Shown here in pieces: positions 25,442 through 35,207 of a DNA stretch of 64,000 nucleotides. The notes under the pieces were generated by a model. The model was not told the DNA's origin, ran no database searches, and was given only the letters and a program-made list of their open reading frames with translations. The stretch spans positions 1 through 64,000 of the forward strand of contig NZ_CZPZ01000013.1 of NCBI RefSeq assembly GCF_001458775.1. Reading direction: 5' to 3'. The position numbers were made by a program, and so were the translations under genes. Origin of the DNA: Candidatus Nitrospira nitrificans. Lineage in GTDB: Bacteria; Nitrospirota; Nitrospiria; Nitrospirales; Nitrospiraceae. Position 1 is the stretch's first letter, and each line of letters starts with the position of its first letter.

Positions 25442-26218
25442 ATGCCCATCGTCAAACTGACCCTCGAATATGACGGCACGGCCTACGCCGGCTGGCAACG
25501 TCAGCCCGATCAGCCGACGATTCAAGAAGCCGTCGAAGCGGCCATCACAGGCGTCACTCAGATCAACGCCCCGGTCATCGGGGCCGGACGCACCGATGCG
25601 GGAGTGCACGCGCTTGGACAGGTGGCGAGTTTCCGTATCGACCGCGACATGACGCCGCGAGGATGGACAAGGGCGCTGAACGCCCATCTCCCAAAGAGTA
25701 TCGTGGTGCGATCAGTCGCGCTCATGCCGGACACATTCCACGCGAGACATTCGGCCAAGGGCAAACTGTATGAATACCGTATTCTGAACCGCCCGGAACG
25801 TCCGGCGGTTGAGCGTGACTACTGCTGGCATATCCATCAACCGCTCGACGACGCGGCGATGAATCTTGCGGGGCTGGCGCTGATCGGCTCGCACGATTTT
25901 TCTTCGTTCCAGACACAACCCACCGACAACGACGATCCCGTCTGCCATCTCCAACGATTCATGGTCTTCCGAGAAAGCGATCGGCTGCGAATCGAAGCCT
26001 ATGCCGACCGGTTCCTGAAACAGATGATCCGCTCCATCGTCGGAACACTCGTGGAGGTTGGCCTGAACAAACGCGCCCCTGACAGCCTGAAGACGATCCT
26101 GCATGCCCGCAACCGTTCCGCCGCCGGAAAGACGGCTCCTCCGCAAGGACTGTTTTTAGTGCGCGTCGATTACGATGGAGCCATCACAAACATGGAGGGT
26201 CAAAAATTGCCGGCCTGA
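25442..26218 (+). CDS. truA: tRNA pseudouridine(38-40) synthase
   Basis: Makes pseudouridine at positions 38-40 of the tRNA anticodon arm; 258 aa. Seen: [15 protein letters not shown] at the start, the catalytic Asp in [33 protein letters not shown] and [20 protein letters not shown] 25442 gives the family start ([12 protein letters not shown]). The 3' end overlaps the convergent PEP mutase gene by 19 bases. Confidence 0.95.
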   Translation: MPIVKLTLEYDGTAYAGWQRQPDQPTIQEAVEAAITGVTQINAPVIGAGRTDAGVHALGQVASFRIDRDMTPRGWTRALNAHLPKSIVVRSVALMPDTFHARHSAKGKLYEYRILNRPERPAVERDYCWHIHQPLDDAAMNLAGLALIGSHDFSSFQTQPTDNDDPVCHLQRFMVFRESDRLRIEAYADRFLKQMIRSIVGTLVEVGLNKRAPDSLKTILHARNRSAAGKTAPPQGLFLVRVDYDGAITNMEGQKLPA

Positions 26219-27834
26219 ACCACATCATCGAGGCTATTGATATCGAGCCAATGCCCCACCGTGTAAACTACGCGAATCGGGAGATTTCGCTTGAGCAAGT
26301 CCTGCAACAGCTGAGGGATGCCGGCTTTCCGATTGGCGGGATCAGCCATCATCGCCGCGAGAATGGCCTGCAACTGACCGGCTCCGGCGGCGGAGACTTT
26401 GAGAAAACCCATCCAGACTCCATGGGTGCTTTCCCTGGGCACCGTATTGCCTAATTGCTTGAGATAGATCCTGGCATTGAAGGCTTTCTTCGAATTCGGC
26501 AAGGAACATTCCGCAAAGCCGCCCAGGCGCGCATAACTGCTTTGGTTCTGCCAATCGCTGTCCACGAAGATCACGAAGTCCTCTTTCTCCCGGCAGAGCG
26601 CCTCAGGGATGTACGTATTGAACAGCACGTCGCCGTAGGAAATGATCAGATCTTTGGCCTGGCCCTTCTGTGCGCGCAGGGCTTTATGCAGCGAGTCGAG
26701 CTCGCCGGTGTCGGCAAAGTCATCGTTGTCGAGATAGGTCAGGTTCGGCAGCGTCACCGCCTCCTTCTTATAACCACGGACGACCGTGATATCCTTGATC
26801 CCCACGGCATTATAGGCGTCCACGATGTGGGCAAGAATCGGCGTCCCCTGTATTTTCACCATCGTCTTGGGCTGGTGTTCCGTCAGTTCCCGGAGTTCTT
26901 CGCCACGAGAGGCGGCCAATACGATAGCGCGGGTGTTTTCGGCGCCTCTGGGAAGATAACGATCTTCGGCATCTTGCAGTTCTGCGGCATTTTGTAGGCG
27001 GAAGATTTCAGAAACCGGCGCGACCTTGTCTTCGATGGAGAGCAGGTGCTCCTGCTCCTTTAATGTCCGCGCGGTTTTCTGCATCGCGGTCACGGCGGAT
27101 CGCAGCATATGGTTCGCCCAAATCACCATCGCAAATCCATGCTGCCGAAACACATCGGTCGGCGTGGCGTAATATTTGGTCGGAACGATCACAACGGGAC
27201 ATCGGTTTCCCCATTCCTGCTTGAACGCTAGGATCTCATCCGGCACCGACAAGGCGCTATGAATGAGGATGCCGTCCGCGCCTGCCTGACGATACGCCTC
27301 GGCTCGGCGGAGAGCTTCCGCCAATCCCCACCCGCAAATGAAGGCTTCCACTCTCGCGATAATGCAAAAGTCAGGATCGGTTTGAGCATCTTTCCCGGCT
27401 TTGATCTTGCCGCAAAACTCTTGCATGTCCGCCATGGGCTGAGCGTCCCCCTTGATGAAACTATTCGTCTTGGGGAACAGCTTGTCTTCGATGCAAACCG
27501 CCGCAATGCGACGCTGCTCAAGCTTGCGGACCAGACGCTGCATGTTATTGAAGTTGCCGTATCCCGTATCACCGTCGAGAAGAATGGGAATCGTGGCCGC
27601 ATCGGACATGAATTCCAGATTCTCCAGAACTTGAGTCCAGCTGGCTTCGTTGTTGTCACGGACACCGAATTGGGCCGAGATAGACAGGCCGCTGGCCCAA
27701 ATGCCTCGAAAGCCGGCTTCTTGAACGATCTTCGCGCTGAGACCGTTATGCGCTTCGCAGATGAATTCCAACTGCTCCGACAAGAGGAGCTTCCTAAATT
27801 GGCTCGATGATGTGAGGGGTGGTGTAGAACTCAT
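26200..27834 (-). CDS. Phosphoenolpyruvate mutase fused to a nucleotidyltransferase
   Basis: Fusion of 544 aa. The N-terminal part (about 10-290) is a PEP mutase, which rearranges PEP to phosphonopyruvate, the entry step to phosphonates. Seen: [12 protein letters not shown] and the mutase signature [10 protein letters not shown] (EDK 116-118, N124, S125), which separates mutases from isocitrate lyase relatives. The C-terminal part (about 300-544) is a sugar-phosphate type nucleotidyltransferase ([23 protein letters not shown], in pieces; SYGDVLFN), as in proteins that make CMP-activated phosphonates. The ATG at 27834 follows AGGAGA. No phosphonopyruvate decarboxylase or aminotransferase lies nearby, so the product is unknown. 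Confidence 0.9.
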   Translation of the reverse strand: MSSTPPLTSSSQFRKLLLSEQLEFICEAHNGLSAKIVQEAGFRGIWASGLSISAQFGVRDNNEASWTQVLENLEFMSDAATIPILLDGDTGYGNFNNMQRLVRKLEQRRIAAVCIEDKLFPKTNSFIKGDAQPMADMQEFCGKIKAGKDAQTDPDFCIIARVEAFICGWGLAEALRRAEAYRQAGADGILIHSALSVPDEILAFKQEWGNRCPVVIVPTKYYATPTDVFRQHGFAMVIWANHMLRSAVTAMQKTARTLKEQEHLLSIEDKVAPVSEIFRLQNAAELQDAEDRYLPRGAENTRAIVLAASRGEELRELTEHQPKTMVKIQGTPILAHIVDAYNAVGIKDITVVRGYKKEAVTLPNLTYLDNDDFADTGELDSLHKALRAQKGQAKDLIISYGDVLFNTYIPEALCREKEDFVIFVDSDWQNQSSYARLGGFAECSLPNSKKAFNARIYLKQLGNTVPRESTHGVWMGFLKVSAAGAGQLQAILAAMMADPANRKAGIPQLLQDLLKRNLPIRVVYTVGHWLDINSLDDVVQAGNF

Positions 27835-28159
27835 GGAATCTTCTCCTGGTTCTCGCCGACACGGTTCGAAACAGATGCCCATGCGGTGCGCTCATTCGCC
27901 GCAGAGAATACCCTATTCCCCCGAAGAAATCTTCCTGCCTTCGAGAACCGTTTAACGTACAACACAAGAAGCGCCGGATAACACGAGAAAGGAACACGCA
28001 CAGCGGAAGGTTGAAAAGAATGGTTGGACTGAGCCTGTTCCGTCCCGACAAAGACAACCTTGGGGCGGCTTTTCCATTTCAATTCTAGAGACAACCATCC
28101 GTTGTTTCGCTATGATGGAACTGGGTTTGCAACTCACTCATAATCAAAGGAGATTCCGC
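27835..28159. other. Divergent intergenic region, no gene seen
   Basis: This gap of 325 bases separates the PEP mutase gene (minus) and the PsiF-like gene (plus). AAAGGAG (about 28145-28151) is the ribosome site of the latter. No Pho-box-like repeat or clear promoter was recognised. Confidence 0.5.
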
Positions 28160-28480
28160 ATGCGGACCGCAATCCGTGCTCTCACCGTGACGCTGTTTGT
28201 GCTTAGCCTTGGAGCGACCCCATACGCCGTCGCCGCACCTCAACAGCAGAACAAGATGAAGGCCTGCAACGAGCGGGCGAACGCGAAGGGGTTTGGTGAA
28301 GGAAAGGGAGACGAGCGGAAGGAGTTTATGAAGGACTGTCTCTCCGCCAAGCCGGAGAAAGACGGGGGCGGGAAGGACTCTCAGCAGAATAAGATGAAGA
28401 CGTGCAATAAAGAGGCGGGCGAGAAGAAGCTGAAGGGTGATGAGCGGAAGCAATTCATGAGCGAGTGTCTCTCGAATTAA
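28160..28480 (+). CDS. PsiF-repeat exported protein
   Basis: Exported protein of 106 aa with a signal peptide (about 5-27, cut after AVAA). The mature part has two PsiF repeats, each with two Cys: NKMKACNERANAKG...FMKDCLS and NKMKTCNKEAGEKK...FMSECLS. PsiF was named for phosphate-starvation induction in E. coli; the function is unknown. ATG 28160 follows AAAGGAG by eight bases. The two repeats are clearly duplicated within the gene. Confidence 0.88.
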   Translation: MRTAIRALTVTLFVLSLGATPYAVAAPQQQNKMKACNERANAKGFGEGKGDERKEFMKDCLSAKPEKDGGGKDSQQNKMKTCNKEAGEKKLKGDERKQFMSECLSN

Positions 28481-28487
28481 CAACGTG

Positions 28488-28523
28488 CCATCCCCGGTTC
28501 GGCGTGAGCTGCGCCGGGGATGG
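28488..28523. terminator. Hairpin between convergent psiF-like and cysE genes
   Basis: CCATCCCCGG (28488-28497) pairs perfectly with CCGGGGATGG (28514-28523) around a 16-base loop. It lies just past the PsiF stop and before the cysE 3' end, so it may serve both transcripts. No T tract is present. Confidence 0.65.
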
Positions 28524-28587
28524 ACGCCTACACCGCAGTCGGTACGCCACGGAAATAGGAAGGGCACCAATCGGGATAGTTGCCCGG

Positions 28588-29226
28588 TCAGGCGCTCTGG
28601 TCGTCGACTTTCTTGCGGAGTTCGATCAATTCCTGCTCCAACGCGATGAAGCGATCGCTGATGGGGTCCGGCAAATCGACCTGGTCCATCGTCGCATCCG
28701 GCAGCCGTTCGCCCAGGGATTTGATCACACGACCAGGGACACCGATTACCGTCGAATTGGGGGGAACATTCTTCAACACGACGGAATTGGCCCCAATCTT
28801 GACGTTGTCCCCGATCGTAATTCCCCCCAAGATCTTGGCCCCGGCCCCAACCACCACATGGTTGCCCAACGTTGGATGCCGTTTCCCACGTTCCTTGCCT
28901 GTCCCTCCCAACGTCACGCCCTGAAAGAGCGTCACATAATCACCGATTTCCGCCGTTTCCCCGATCACCACTCCCATCCCATGGTCGATGAAAAAGCCCG
29001 TTCCGATCTTGGCGGAAGGATGGATCTCCACACCCGTTACCCACCGGGCCAACTGAGAAATAATCCGCGGCAGGATCGGAACATTATTGGCCTTGAGCCA
29101 GTGCGCGATGCGATAGGCCAGCAGCGCATGGAAACCGGCATACGTCAGGATCACTTCCAGCTTGCTCGTGGCCGCTGGATCTCGATCGAAGACGGCTCGT
29201 AAATCCTGTTTGATGATGTCAAACAT
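28588..29226 (-). CDS. cysE: Serine O-acetyltransferase
   Basis: Acetylates serine with acetyl-CoA, the first step of cysteine synthesis; 212 aa, matching the short EpsC-like form. Seen: the N-terminal helical part ([17 protein letters not shown]), then left-handed beta-helix hexapeptide repeats with [37 protein letters not shown] and IGVPGRV. ATG 29226 (MFDIIKQD) is the family start. Last gene of the minus-strand run that begins at the right edge. Confidence 0.93.
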   Translation of the reverse strand: MFDIIKQDLRAVFDRDPAATSKLEVILTYAGFHALLAYRIAHWLKANNVPILPRIISQLARWVTGVEIHPSAKIGTGFFIDHGMGVVIGETAEIGDYVTLFQGVTLGGTGKERGKRHPTLGNHVVVGAGAKILGGITIGDNVKIGANSVVLKNVPPNSTVIGVPGRVIKSLGERLPDATMDQVDLPDPISDRFIALEQELIELRKKVDDQSA

Positions 29227-29346
29227 GCCGGCCAGCAAGTTGGAACGGACGGACGCGGGAAGATAAAACTCTGCCGGCGTTCATCAGGTCCTGTAATCGG
29301 TCGTCAAGATCGACCATACGTTTGTCGCTTGCGAACTCCAAAACCT

Positions 29347-29820
29347 TCAGACTGGTTCGATCACACACACCGCATGCGCGATCATTGCCTCTTCATGTCC
29401 CACCGCATCCAGTCCCTCTCCGCTCTTCACCTTGACATTGACCAGGCCGGGATCGATCCGGGCTGTCTCCGCTATTTTCTTCTGCATTGCCGGAAGATAT
29501 GGGCCAAGCCGAGGAGCTTGGGCCACTATCACGGTATCGATGTTGCCCACCCGATACCTCTTCGCGCTCAGCTTTTCCATCACATCTTCCAATAGTTTCA
29601 AGCTGGAGATCCCCTTGTACTTGGGGTCGGAGCTTGGATAGTGCCGGCCGAGATCGCCCTCCCCCATCGCCCCCAATAAGGCATCGCACACCGCATGGAC
29701 AAGGACGTCGGAATCGGAATGGCCGAGCAATCCCTTGGTGTGTGGAACCTCAATTCCTCCCAAGATCAATTTACGGTCCGGCCCAAGCGGATGGACATCG
29801 TAGCCATAACCGATACGCAT
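29347..29820 (-). CDS. ispF: 2-C-methyl-D-erythritol 2,4-cyclodiphosphate synthase
   Basis: MEP-pathway enzyme for isoprenoid precursors; 157 aa. Seen: the metal ligands in GYGYDVHPL and LLGHSDSDVLVHAVCDALLGA, DLGRHYPSSDP and the C-terminal KVKSGEGLDAVGHEEAM. ATG 29820 (MRIGYGYDVH) is the family start. It follows ispD on the same strand, a common pairing. Confidence 0.95.
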   Translation of the reverse strand: MRIGYGYDVHPLGPDRKLILGGIEVPHTKGLLGHSDSDVLVHAVCDALLGAMGEGDLGRHYPSSDPKYKGISSLKLLEDVMEKLSAKRYRVGNIDTVIVAQAPRLGPYLPAMQKKIAETARIDPGLVNVKVKSGEGLDAVGHEEAMIAHAVCVIEPV

Positions 29821-29888
29821 AATGTTCCTTTCGTGCTTGGTCAATAGCCGCTCGTCAACGGTTCGGTCTTGTGTATTTCCAGTGACGG

Positions 29889-29908
29889 ATGACCAATGAC
29901 TACTGACC
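29889..29908 (-). repeat. Dispersed intergenic word, copy B
   Basis: Read on the minus strand this is GGTCAGTAGTCATTGGTCAT, 19 of 20 identical to the word at 17744-17763. It overlaps the last codons and stop of ispD, so the ispD C-terminus is partly encoded by the repeat. Confidence 0.6.
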
Positions 29909-30607
29909 GCTCTTTGATCGCGCCGCTAAAATCGCTTCGCCGATCACCATGTCTTCAGGCCTCGTCACCTTGATATTTTCGCCGCTTCCCTCGACGACGG
30001 ACACAGGATGTCCGGCCCATTCGAGAAGATAGGCATCGTCAGTGGCGCGAATCCCTTCCGCATGGGCCTTCCTATGGGCGGCCAGCAACCAGTCGCGACG
30101 GAAGGCTTGCGGGGTCTGCGCCAGCCACAATGACTGCCGATCAATCGTGCGCTCGATGACATGGTCGGCCCCCACTTGCTTGACGGTATCCTTCATGGGT
30201 AGGGCGATGATCGCCGCTCCCTTAGCCCGTGCCGCCTTCACCACCCCTTCCACCATCTGCTCTGTGAGAAACGGACGAACCGCATCATGCACCAACACTA
30301 CATCGACGTCGGCATGGACAGCCTCAAGCGCATGCCGGACGGAGTCTTGCCGCTCATGTCCTCCCGGCACCACTTTTGTCACTTTGGTAAAGTGATGCTT
30401 CGCCACGACTTCTTGGAGGCAATAGTCCATCTCGTTCTGGGGAACCGCTAGGATGATTTCATTGATGATGGAAGAGGCTTGAAGCACACGCAGCGAATGG
30501 AGCACGAGCGGTTGACCGCCGAGGGCGAGAAATTGTTTGGGAACCGCGCCGCCCATGCGAAGGCCCCGTCCGGCGGCAGGGACGAGGGCGACAGTGCGAG
30601 TGTTCAC
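29900..30607 (-). CDS. ispD: 2-C-methyl-D-erythritol 4-phosphate cytidylyltransferase
   Basis: MEP-pathway enzyme that activates methylerythritol phosphate with CTP; 235 aa. Seen: the nucleotide-binding start VPAAGRGLRMGGAVPKQF, GGHERQDSVRHAL, VLVHDAVRPF, and the C-terminal ATDDAYLLEW and NIKVTRPEDM. Complete. It lies 79 bases upstream of ispF. Confidence 0.95.
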   Translation of the reverse strand: MNTRTVALVPAAGRGLRMGGAVPKQFLALGGQPLVLHSLRVLQASSIINEIILAVPQNEMDYCLQEVVAKHHFTKVTKVVPGGHERQDSVRHALEAVHADVDVVLVHDAVRPFLTEQMVEGVVKAARAKGAAIIALPMKDTVKQVGADHVIERTIDRQSLWLAQTPQAFRRDWLLAAHRKAHAEGIRATDDAYLLEWAGHPVSVVEGSGENIKVTRPEDMVIGEAILAARSKSGQ

Positions 30608-30770
30608 GAGCAGAAACTAAGCTACCTTTCCCATCGTGTCGAGCTTAACCCTATTCATGACGGCTCGTTCCTAAGTTCCAGGTTCACGTTCAACGTTTCA
30701 AGCTGGGGACTGACCACAAACCTGAACATGAAACCGTTGGCCGGCTGCAGAAGGGTTCTAACTAATGTAG

Positions 30771-32321
30771 CTAAGGACGAAGCGTGAGGTAGATCGTCCG
30801 CCCTTGCCGTTTCAGCAAGAGCAAGACCGCTTGATCCTTCGGCAACTTGCCGGCGATCCGCTCAAACACCTTGACCGACGTCACCGCTTGACGATTCACT
30901 TCAAGGACGATATCGCCCTCCCGAACACCCAATTCTTCGGCCGTACTGCCGGGCTTGACCCGAACAATCACCACGCCCCGTTCGCTGGATTTGAGCCCAT
31001 ACCGGCCCGCTAATTCTTCCGTGAGATCTCGCACATCGAGGCTGGAGAGTATTCCCGTCGGCATCGCTGAATCCCCTCCATCGTCCTCGCCGGTTTGTGA
31101 CATCGACTTAGGCTGCTCAACGATGGTGAGATCGATGATTTTCGGTTTCTTGTCTCGAATAAGTTTCACCGCCACTTTCTTTCCGACCGGAGTCTGAGCC
31201 ACAGCGTTGCGCAAGTGCGTCGGCGAATCCATCGGCTTGCCGTCATACTCCACGATCACATCGGCTCGCTCGAATCCCGCTTTTTTCGCCGGGCTGTCGT
31301 CCATCACATCGCTGACGAGCACACCCTTGGTCTCCGTAATCCCGAATTGAGAGGCCAACTCCGGTGTCAGCTCCTGAATGGAGACCCCAAGCCACCCACG
31401 AACGACTTTTCCGGTCTGTACGAGTTGGCCCATAATGGATTGAGCCATATTGCTCGGAACGGCGAAACCGATCCCCATGTTGCCGCCGCTCTGACTGAAT
31501 ATCGCGGTGTTGATGCCCACCAGCTCTCCCCGCACGTTGACCAAGGCCCCACCGGAGTTCCCGGGATTGATGGCTGCATCCGTCTGGATGAAATCTTCGT
31601 ACTCGGCGATGCCGGCCGCTCGCCCAAGGGCGCTGACAATCCCCAAGGTGACGGTCTGTGTCAGTCCGAACGGATTCCCGACGGCCAGGACAAACTCCCC
31701 GACTTCCAGTTTGTCCGAATCGGCCCAGGCGACGGTCGGAAGCCCCGTCGCGTCGATCTTCACGACGGCCACATCGGTCTTCGGATCGGTGCCGATCAGC
31801 TTCGCCTTGAATTCGCGCTTGTCGGACAGCGTGACACGAATTTCATCCGCCTTGCCGACCACATGGTTATTGGTGATGATGAGTCCGTTCGATTCGACGA
31901 TCACACCGGACCCCAAACCCCGTTCTTTTCGTTCTTTCGGGTGTTCAAACTTCCGGAAAAACTCGTCGCCGAAAAATTTTCTAAACAAGGGGTCATCCAG
32001 CGGCGCCGTGCCGGACCCTTCCGAACGTCCGCTTTTCGTCGCATAAATATTCACCACTGCCGGTTTCACCGACTTGGCAATATCCACGAACGTTTGATTG
32101 CTCCCGCTGAGGACGGGCTGGGGAGCGGTCGAGACCGGTCTGGCGCTGGGAGCAGGCGGAGCCACCGAAGCGGAATCGGGGACCGCATATCCCGTCGGCA
32201 ACCAGCCGAGGTCTGACGCTATCACAAGCCCGATGATGATCCCGACCGTCAATAAGCTTGCGGCAACAAGCCAGCTCCTGGTTCCTTGAGGCGGTTTCTT
32301 TTCAAAATCGACCTGATTCAT
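30771..32321 (-). CDS. DegP/HtrA-type serine protease with two PDZ domains
   Basis: Envelope quality-control protease of 516 aa. Seen: one membrane segment (about 17-37) followed by a Pro/Ala-rich linker, so it may be anchored rather than cleaved; the trypsin-like domain (about 75-290) with the triad His in ITNNHVVGK, Asp in KTDVAVVKI and Ser in NPGNSGGALV; PDZ1 (about 300-390; RGWLGVSIQEL) and PDZ2 (about 415-515; RGVVIVRVKPGSTAEE). All catalytic residues are present. The 163-base gap to ispD holds no gene. Confidence 0.93.
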   Translation of the reverse strand: MNQVDFEKKPPQGTRSWLVAASLLTVGIIIGLVIASDLGWLPTGYAVPDSASVAPPAPSARPVSTAPQPVLSGSNQTFVDIAKSVKPAVVNIYATKSGRSEGSGTAPLDDPLFRKFFGDEFFRKFEHPKERKERGLGSGVIVESNGLIITNNHVVGKADEIRVTLSDKREFKAKLIGTDPKTDVAVVKIDATGLPTVAWADSDKLEVGEFVLAVGNPFGLTQTVTLGIVSALGRAAGIAEYEDFIQTDAAINPGNSGGALVNVRGELVGINTAIFSQSGGNMGIGFAVPSNMAQSIMGQLVQTGKVVRGWLGVSIQELTPELASQFGITETKGVLVSDVMDDSPAKKAGFERADVIVEYDGKPMDSPTHLRNAVAQTPVGKKVAVKLIRDKKPKIIDLTIVEQPKSMSQTGEDDGGDSAMPTGILSSLDVRDLTEELAGRYGLKSSERGVVIVRVKPGSTAEELGVREGDIVLEVNRQAVTSVKVFERIAGKLPKDQAVLLLLKRQGRTIYLTLRP

Positions 32322-32356
32322 CGTGGCGATCGCTCTTCTATGCGTTCAGCCGGTGA

Positions 32357-33280
32357 CTACTGGATCTCGCCGGCATAAATTCCCATGATGGTGCGGAGAA
32401 ACTTGACGGCCTCCGCCTTCGGCCGCTGGAATGAGTTTCGACCGATGATGGAACCGAAGCCACCGCCGTCTCGAATGGCCCGAGCTTCTTCGAATACGTT
32501 CGCGTCCTCGCTCTTGGCCCCGCCGGAAAAGATGACGATCCGCCGGCCGTCGAATGAACTCTGGACGACGTGCTTCACCCGCTCCGCCAGCGTCTTGATC
32601 GGAATTTGCGTCGATTCATACACCTTCTTGGCGGCAGCCTGCTCCAAATGCGCGCTCGGCAATTTGACCTTGATGATGTGCGCGCCCAACTGCGCCGCAA
32701 TTTGCGCCGCATACGCGACCACATCAATGGCCGTCTCACCTTCTTTGCTCAACACCGATCCGCGAGGATAGGACCATACGACCACGGCCAGGCCACTGTC
32801 TTTCGCTTCCTCGGCGATCATTTGCAATTGCTCATACATGGCATTGCAATGGGAAGAACCGGGATAGATCGTGAACCCGACGGCGGAGCAACCCAGCCGA
32901 AGGGCATCCCTCACACTACCGGTCACCGACGGCAACGGATCCTTCTCGTCATGCAACACGTCGTGATTGTTCAACTTCAGGATGAGGGGGATCTGCCCGG
33001 CGAACTCGCCGGCTCCGGCTTCCAGAAACCCTAGCGGGGCGGCATAGGCATTACATCCGGCATCGATCGCGAGTTGAAAGTGATAATGGGGATTGTAGCC
33101 GGGTGGATTCGGCGCAAAACTCCTCGCCGGCCCATGTTCGAATCCCTGATCGACCGGCAGAATGACTAACTTGCCGGTCCCTGCCAACTTACCGGCCCGC
33201 AGCAATCGCGCGATGTTGGTCTTGGTTCCCGCATTATCGCTCCCGTACCAACTCAGAATTTCCTGAACCCGGTCTCTCAT
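32357..33280 (-). CDS. fbaB: Class I fructose-bisphosphate aldolase (archaeal DhnA type)
   Basis: Schiff-base aldolase of 307 aa acting in glycolysis and gluconeogenesis. Seen: LVILPVDQGFEHGPARSFA, GFTIYPGSSHCNAMYEQ, the probable Schiff-base lysine in HIIKVKLPSAH, and the phosphate-binding FSGGAKSEDANVF and GGFGSIIGRN. ATG 33280 (MRDRVQEILSWYG) is chosen as the family start. It lies 43 bases downstream of fructose-1,6-bisphosphatase, the next gluconeogenic enzyme. Confidence 0.92.
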   Translation of the reverse strand: MRDRVQEILSWYGSDNAGTKTNIARLLRAGKLAGTGKLVILPVDQGFEHGPARSFAPNPPGYNPHYHFQLAIDAGCNAYAAPLGFLEAGAGEFAGQIPLILKLNNHDVLHDEKDPLPSVTGSVRDALRLGCSAVGFTIYPGSSHCNAMYEQLQMIAEEAKDSGLAVVVWSYPRGSVLSKEGETAIDVVAYAAQIAAQLGAHIIKVKLPSAHLEQAAAKKVYESTQIPIKTLAERVKHVVQSSFDGRRIVIFSGGAKSEDANVFEEARAIRDGGGFGSIIGRNSFQRPKAEAVKFLRTIMGIYAGEIQ

Positions 33281-33323
33281 AGCTCCCCTCCCAACAACAT
33301 CACCATACCACATACATGAGCAT

Positions 33324-34328
33324 CTAGGCGTTCCCTTGAATGTACGCCTCCGCTTGCTCGACGTCGCGGCGACTCCCGATGATCAACGGCACGCGCTGAT
33401 GCAATTTCTTCGGCTCCACTTCTAAAATTCTCGATGTCCCCGTCGTGGCTTTCCCGCCGGCCTGTTCGACGACAAATGCCAGTGGATTCGCCTCATAGAG
33501 CAATCGCAGTTTCCCTTCCGGTTTATCGAGTTCCCCCGGATAGAGATAGATCCCGCCTCCGAGCAACAGGCGATGCACGTCGGCCACCAAACAGCCGGAA
33601 TACCGAGCGCTGTACGGGCGACCGGTCGCCTTGTCGCTCACTTTGAGCGAGTCCATATACTTCTTCGTTCCCGCCGACCACTTGTGGTAGTTCCCTTCAT
33701 TGGCGGCGTAGACCCTGCCCTTTTCCGGAATCCTGATCCGCTCGTGCGACAGGAGATATTCCCCGATGTCGGGTTCGAGCGTAAATCCATACACGCCGTG
33801 CCCGACGGTATACACCAGCATGGTACTCGATCCGTACAACAGATAACCGGCCGCGACCTGCTCCGTCCCCCGGCGGACCATTTCCCCGTCAGTGGGCAAC
33901 CGATCGGTTCGGTCATACTTGAGCACGGAAAAAATGGCTCCCAGCGGCATATTGTTGTCCGTGTTAGAGGAACCATCGAGCGGATCGAAGAGCAGCATGT
34001 ACTTACCGTGCGGCCAATTGCCTGGAAGCGAGATCGGTTTTTCCATTTCTTCCGAAGCCAAGGCGCAGACATAGCCGCTATGTTGAAAGACTTTGACGAA
34101 GTCGTCGTTCGCGATGGCGTCCAGTTTCTTGACCGTTTCTCCCTGCACATTCGTATCGCCGGTCGTTCCAAGAATGTTGATCAATCCGGCACGCCGAAGA
34201 TCTTGCGAAATGAGCTTGCCGACCAAACCAATCTGGGTCAATAACCCGGAGAATTCCTCCGTCGCAGCTTGATGCGAGGCCTGATTCTGAATGATAAAAC
34301 GGCTTAACGTAAGGGGAAATTCTCGCAT
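33324..34328 (-). CDS. fbp: Fructose-1,6-bisphosphatase, class I
   Basis: Hydrolyses fructose 1,6-bisphosphate to fructose 6-phosphate for gluconeogenesis; 334 aa. Seen: TTGDTNVQGE, LASEEMEKP, the metal site DPLDGSSNTDNN, GNYHKW, YSARYSGCLVADVHR and the C-terminal YEANPLAFVVEQAGGKA. ATG 34328 (MREFPLTLSRF) is the family start. In an autotroph of this type it supplies hexose phosphates for cell wall and surface glycans. Confidence 0.95.
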   Translation of the reverse strand: MREFPLTLSRFIIQNQASHQAATEEFSGLLTQIGLVGKLISQDLRRAGLINILGTTGDTNVQGETVKKLDAIANDDFVKVFQHSGYVCALASEEMEKPISLPGNWPHGKYMLLFDPLDGSSNTDNNMPLGAIFSVLKYDRTDRLPTDGEMVRRGTEQVAAGYLLYGSSTMLVYTVGHGVYGFTLEPDIGEYLLSHERIRIPEKGRVYAANEGNYHKWSAGTKKYMDSLKVSDKATGRPYSARYSGCLVADVHRLLLGGGIYLYPGELDKPEGKLRLLYEANPLAFVVEQAGGKATTGTSRILEVEPKKLHQRVPLIIGSRRDVEQAEAYIQGNA

Positions 34329-34377
34329 GACGACGCTCAGTATAGCGGGTTTGACCCGTGCGAACAACAATCGATGT

Positions 34378-35163
34378 TCAATACTCTTGCCGGACTGAGC
34401 TGATTTCCGGCAAGCCGTCGACCAGATCCGCGACGATTGATCCCAGCACAACCTTCGCCTTCATCCGGAGCGGAGTCTTCCGATCATCATTGGTGACCCA
34501 AACGCGGATGTTGCCCTGATTCATGAACAACCCATGGAACGGCATGATCACCAGCACCCGGACCGTCTCCGCGATTCCCCATGCGCCTTCAATGGTCTCG
34601 ATCGCCTCGACAAGAACCTCGACCGGCCGATTTTTCTTATCGTGATACACATTCATTTTCACTGAGGCCCCGGGATTCGGCGGCAAGACCATCCGCGTAT
34701 AGTACAAGCATGAAATGATATCCTGTGTCCCGGCTTGGATAGGGAGCGACTCCGTCGCCCCTCCCCTGACAGCCGTGACCGTGCCTTCTTTTTGATGGAA
34801 GACATACTCGATATCTTCCTTCTTTCGCCCTTCGCGCCGACGAAAGGTCATGTGGTCCGGAGCCAGGGTCTCCAAATCCAACTCCGACTCGACTCGATTA
34901 TCCACCGGAAAGAACTTCGTGATGATCGGCGTCGAGCGCGCCGTCCCCACCAACTTGGCAACCGGTCGATCGTTCTGTCCCTCCATCTGAGCCACTTCCA
35001 TCACGGCAATTGCGGCTGTCATGTTGAGCCAGGACACCTCATACGTCAGCCGTTCGCCGATCTGAAAAGGACGTTTCAGTTCACCTTGCGCGTGAGCTTC
35101 AATTGAACCGACAGGCAGGAACAGAAGCAGACAGACGGCCACAATCTTGGCATAGCGGCACAT
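34378..35163 (-). CDS. DUF3108 exported protein
   Basis: Exported protein of 261 aa with a signal peptide (about 4-26, cut after AHA). The body matches DUF3108 in style: FQIGERLTYEVSWLNMTAA, KFFPVDNRVESELD, TQDIISCLYYTR and a final VLGSIVADLVD. The family is periplasmic and probably beta-rich; its function is unknown. The start MCRYAKIV is chosen for its signal peptide; frames further upstream would overlap the mutase stop. Confidence 0.8.
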   Translation of the reverse strand: MCRYAKIVAVCLLLFLPVGSIEAHAQGELKRPFQIGERLTYEVSWLNMTAAIAVMEVAQMEGQNDRPVAKLVGTARSTPIITKFFPVDNRVESELDLETLAPDHMTFRRREGRKKEDIEYVFHQKEGTVTAVRGGATESLPIQAGTQDIISCLYYTRMVLPPNPGASVKMNVYHDKKNRPVEVLVEAIETIEGAWGIAETVRVLVIMPFHGLFMNQGNIRVWVTNDDRKTPLRMKAKVVLGSIVADLVDGLPEISSVRQEY

Positions 35164-35207
35164 TCTGGAAACATCGGGAATTCGATCAGGCCAGGCCGTG
35201 GCAGACA

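Noticed and set aside
31215-32216. 333-codon plus-strand frame opposite the HtrA-type protease
   Set aside because: Antisense shadow of a clear protease gene with an intact catalytic triad.
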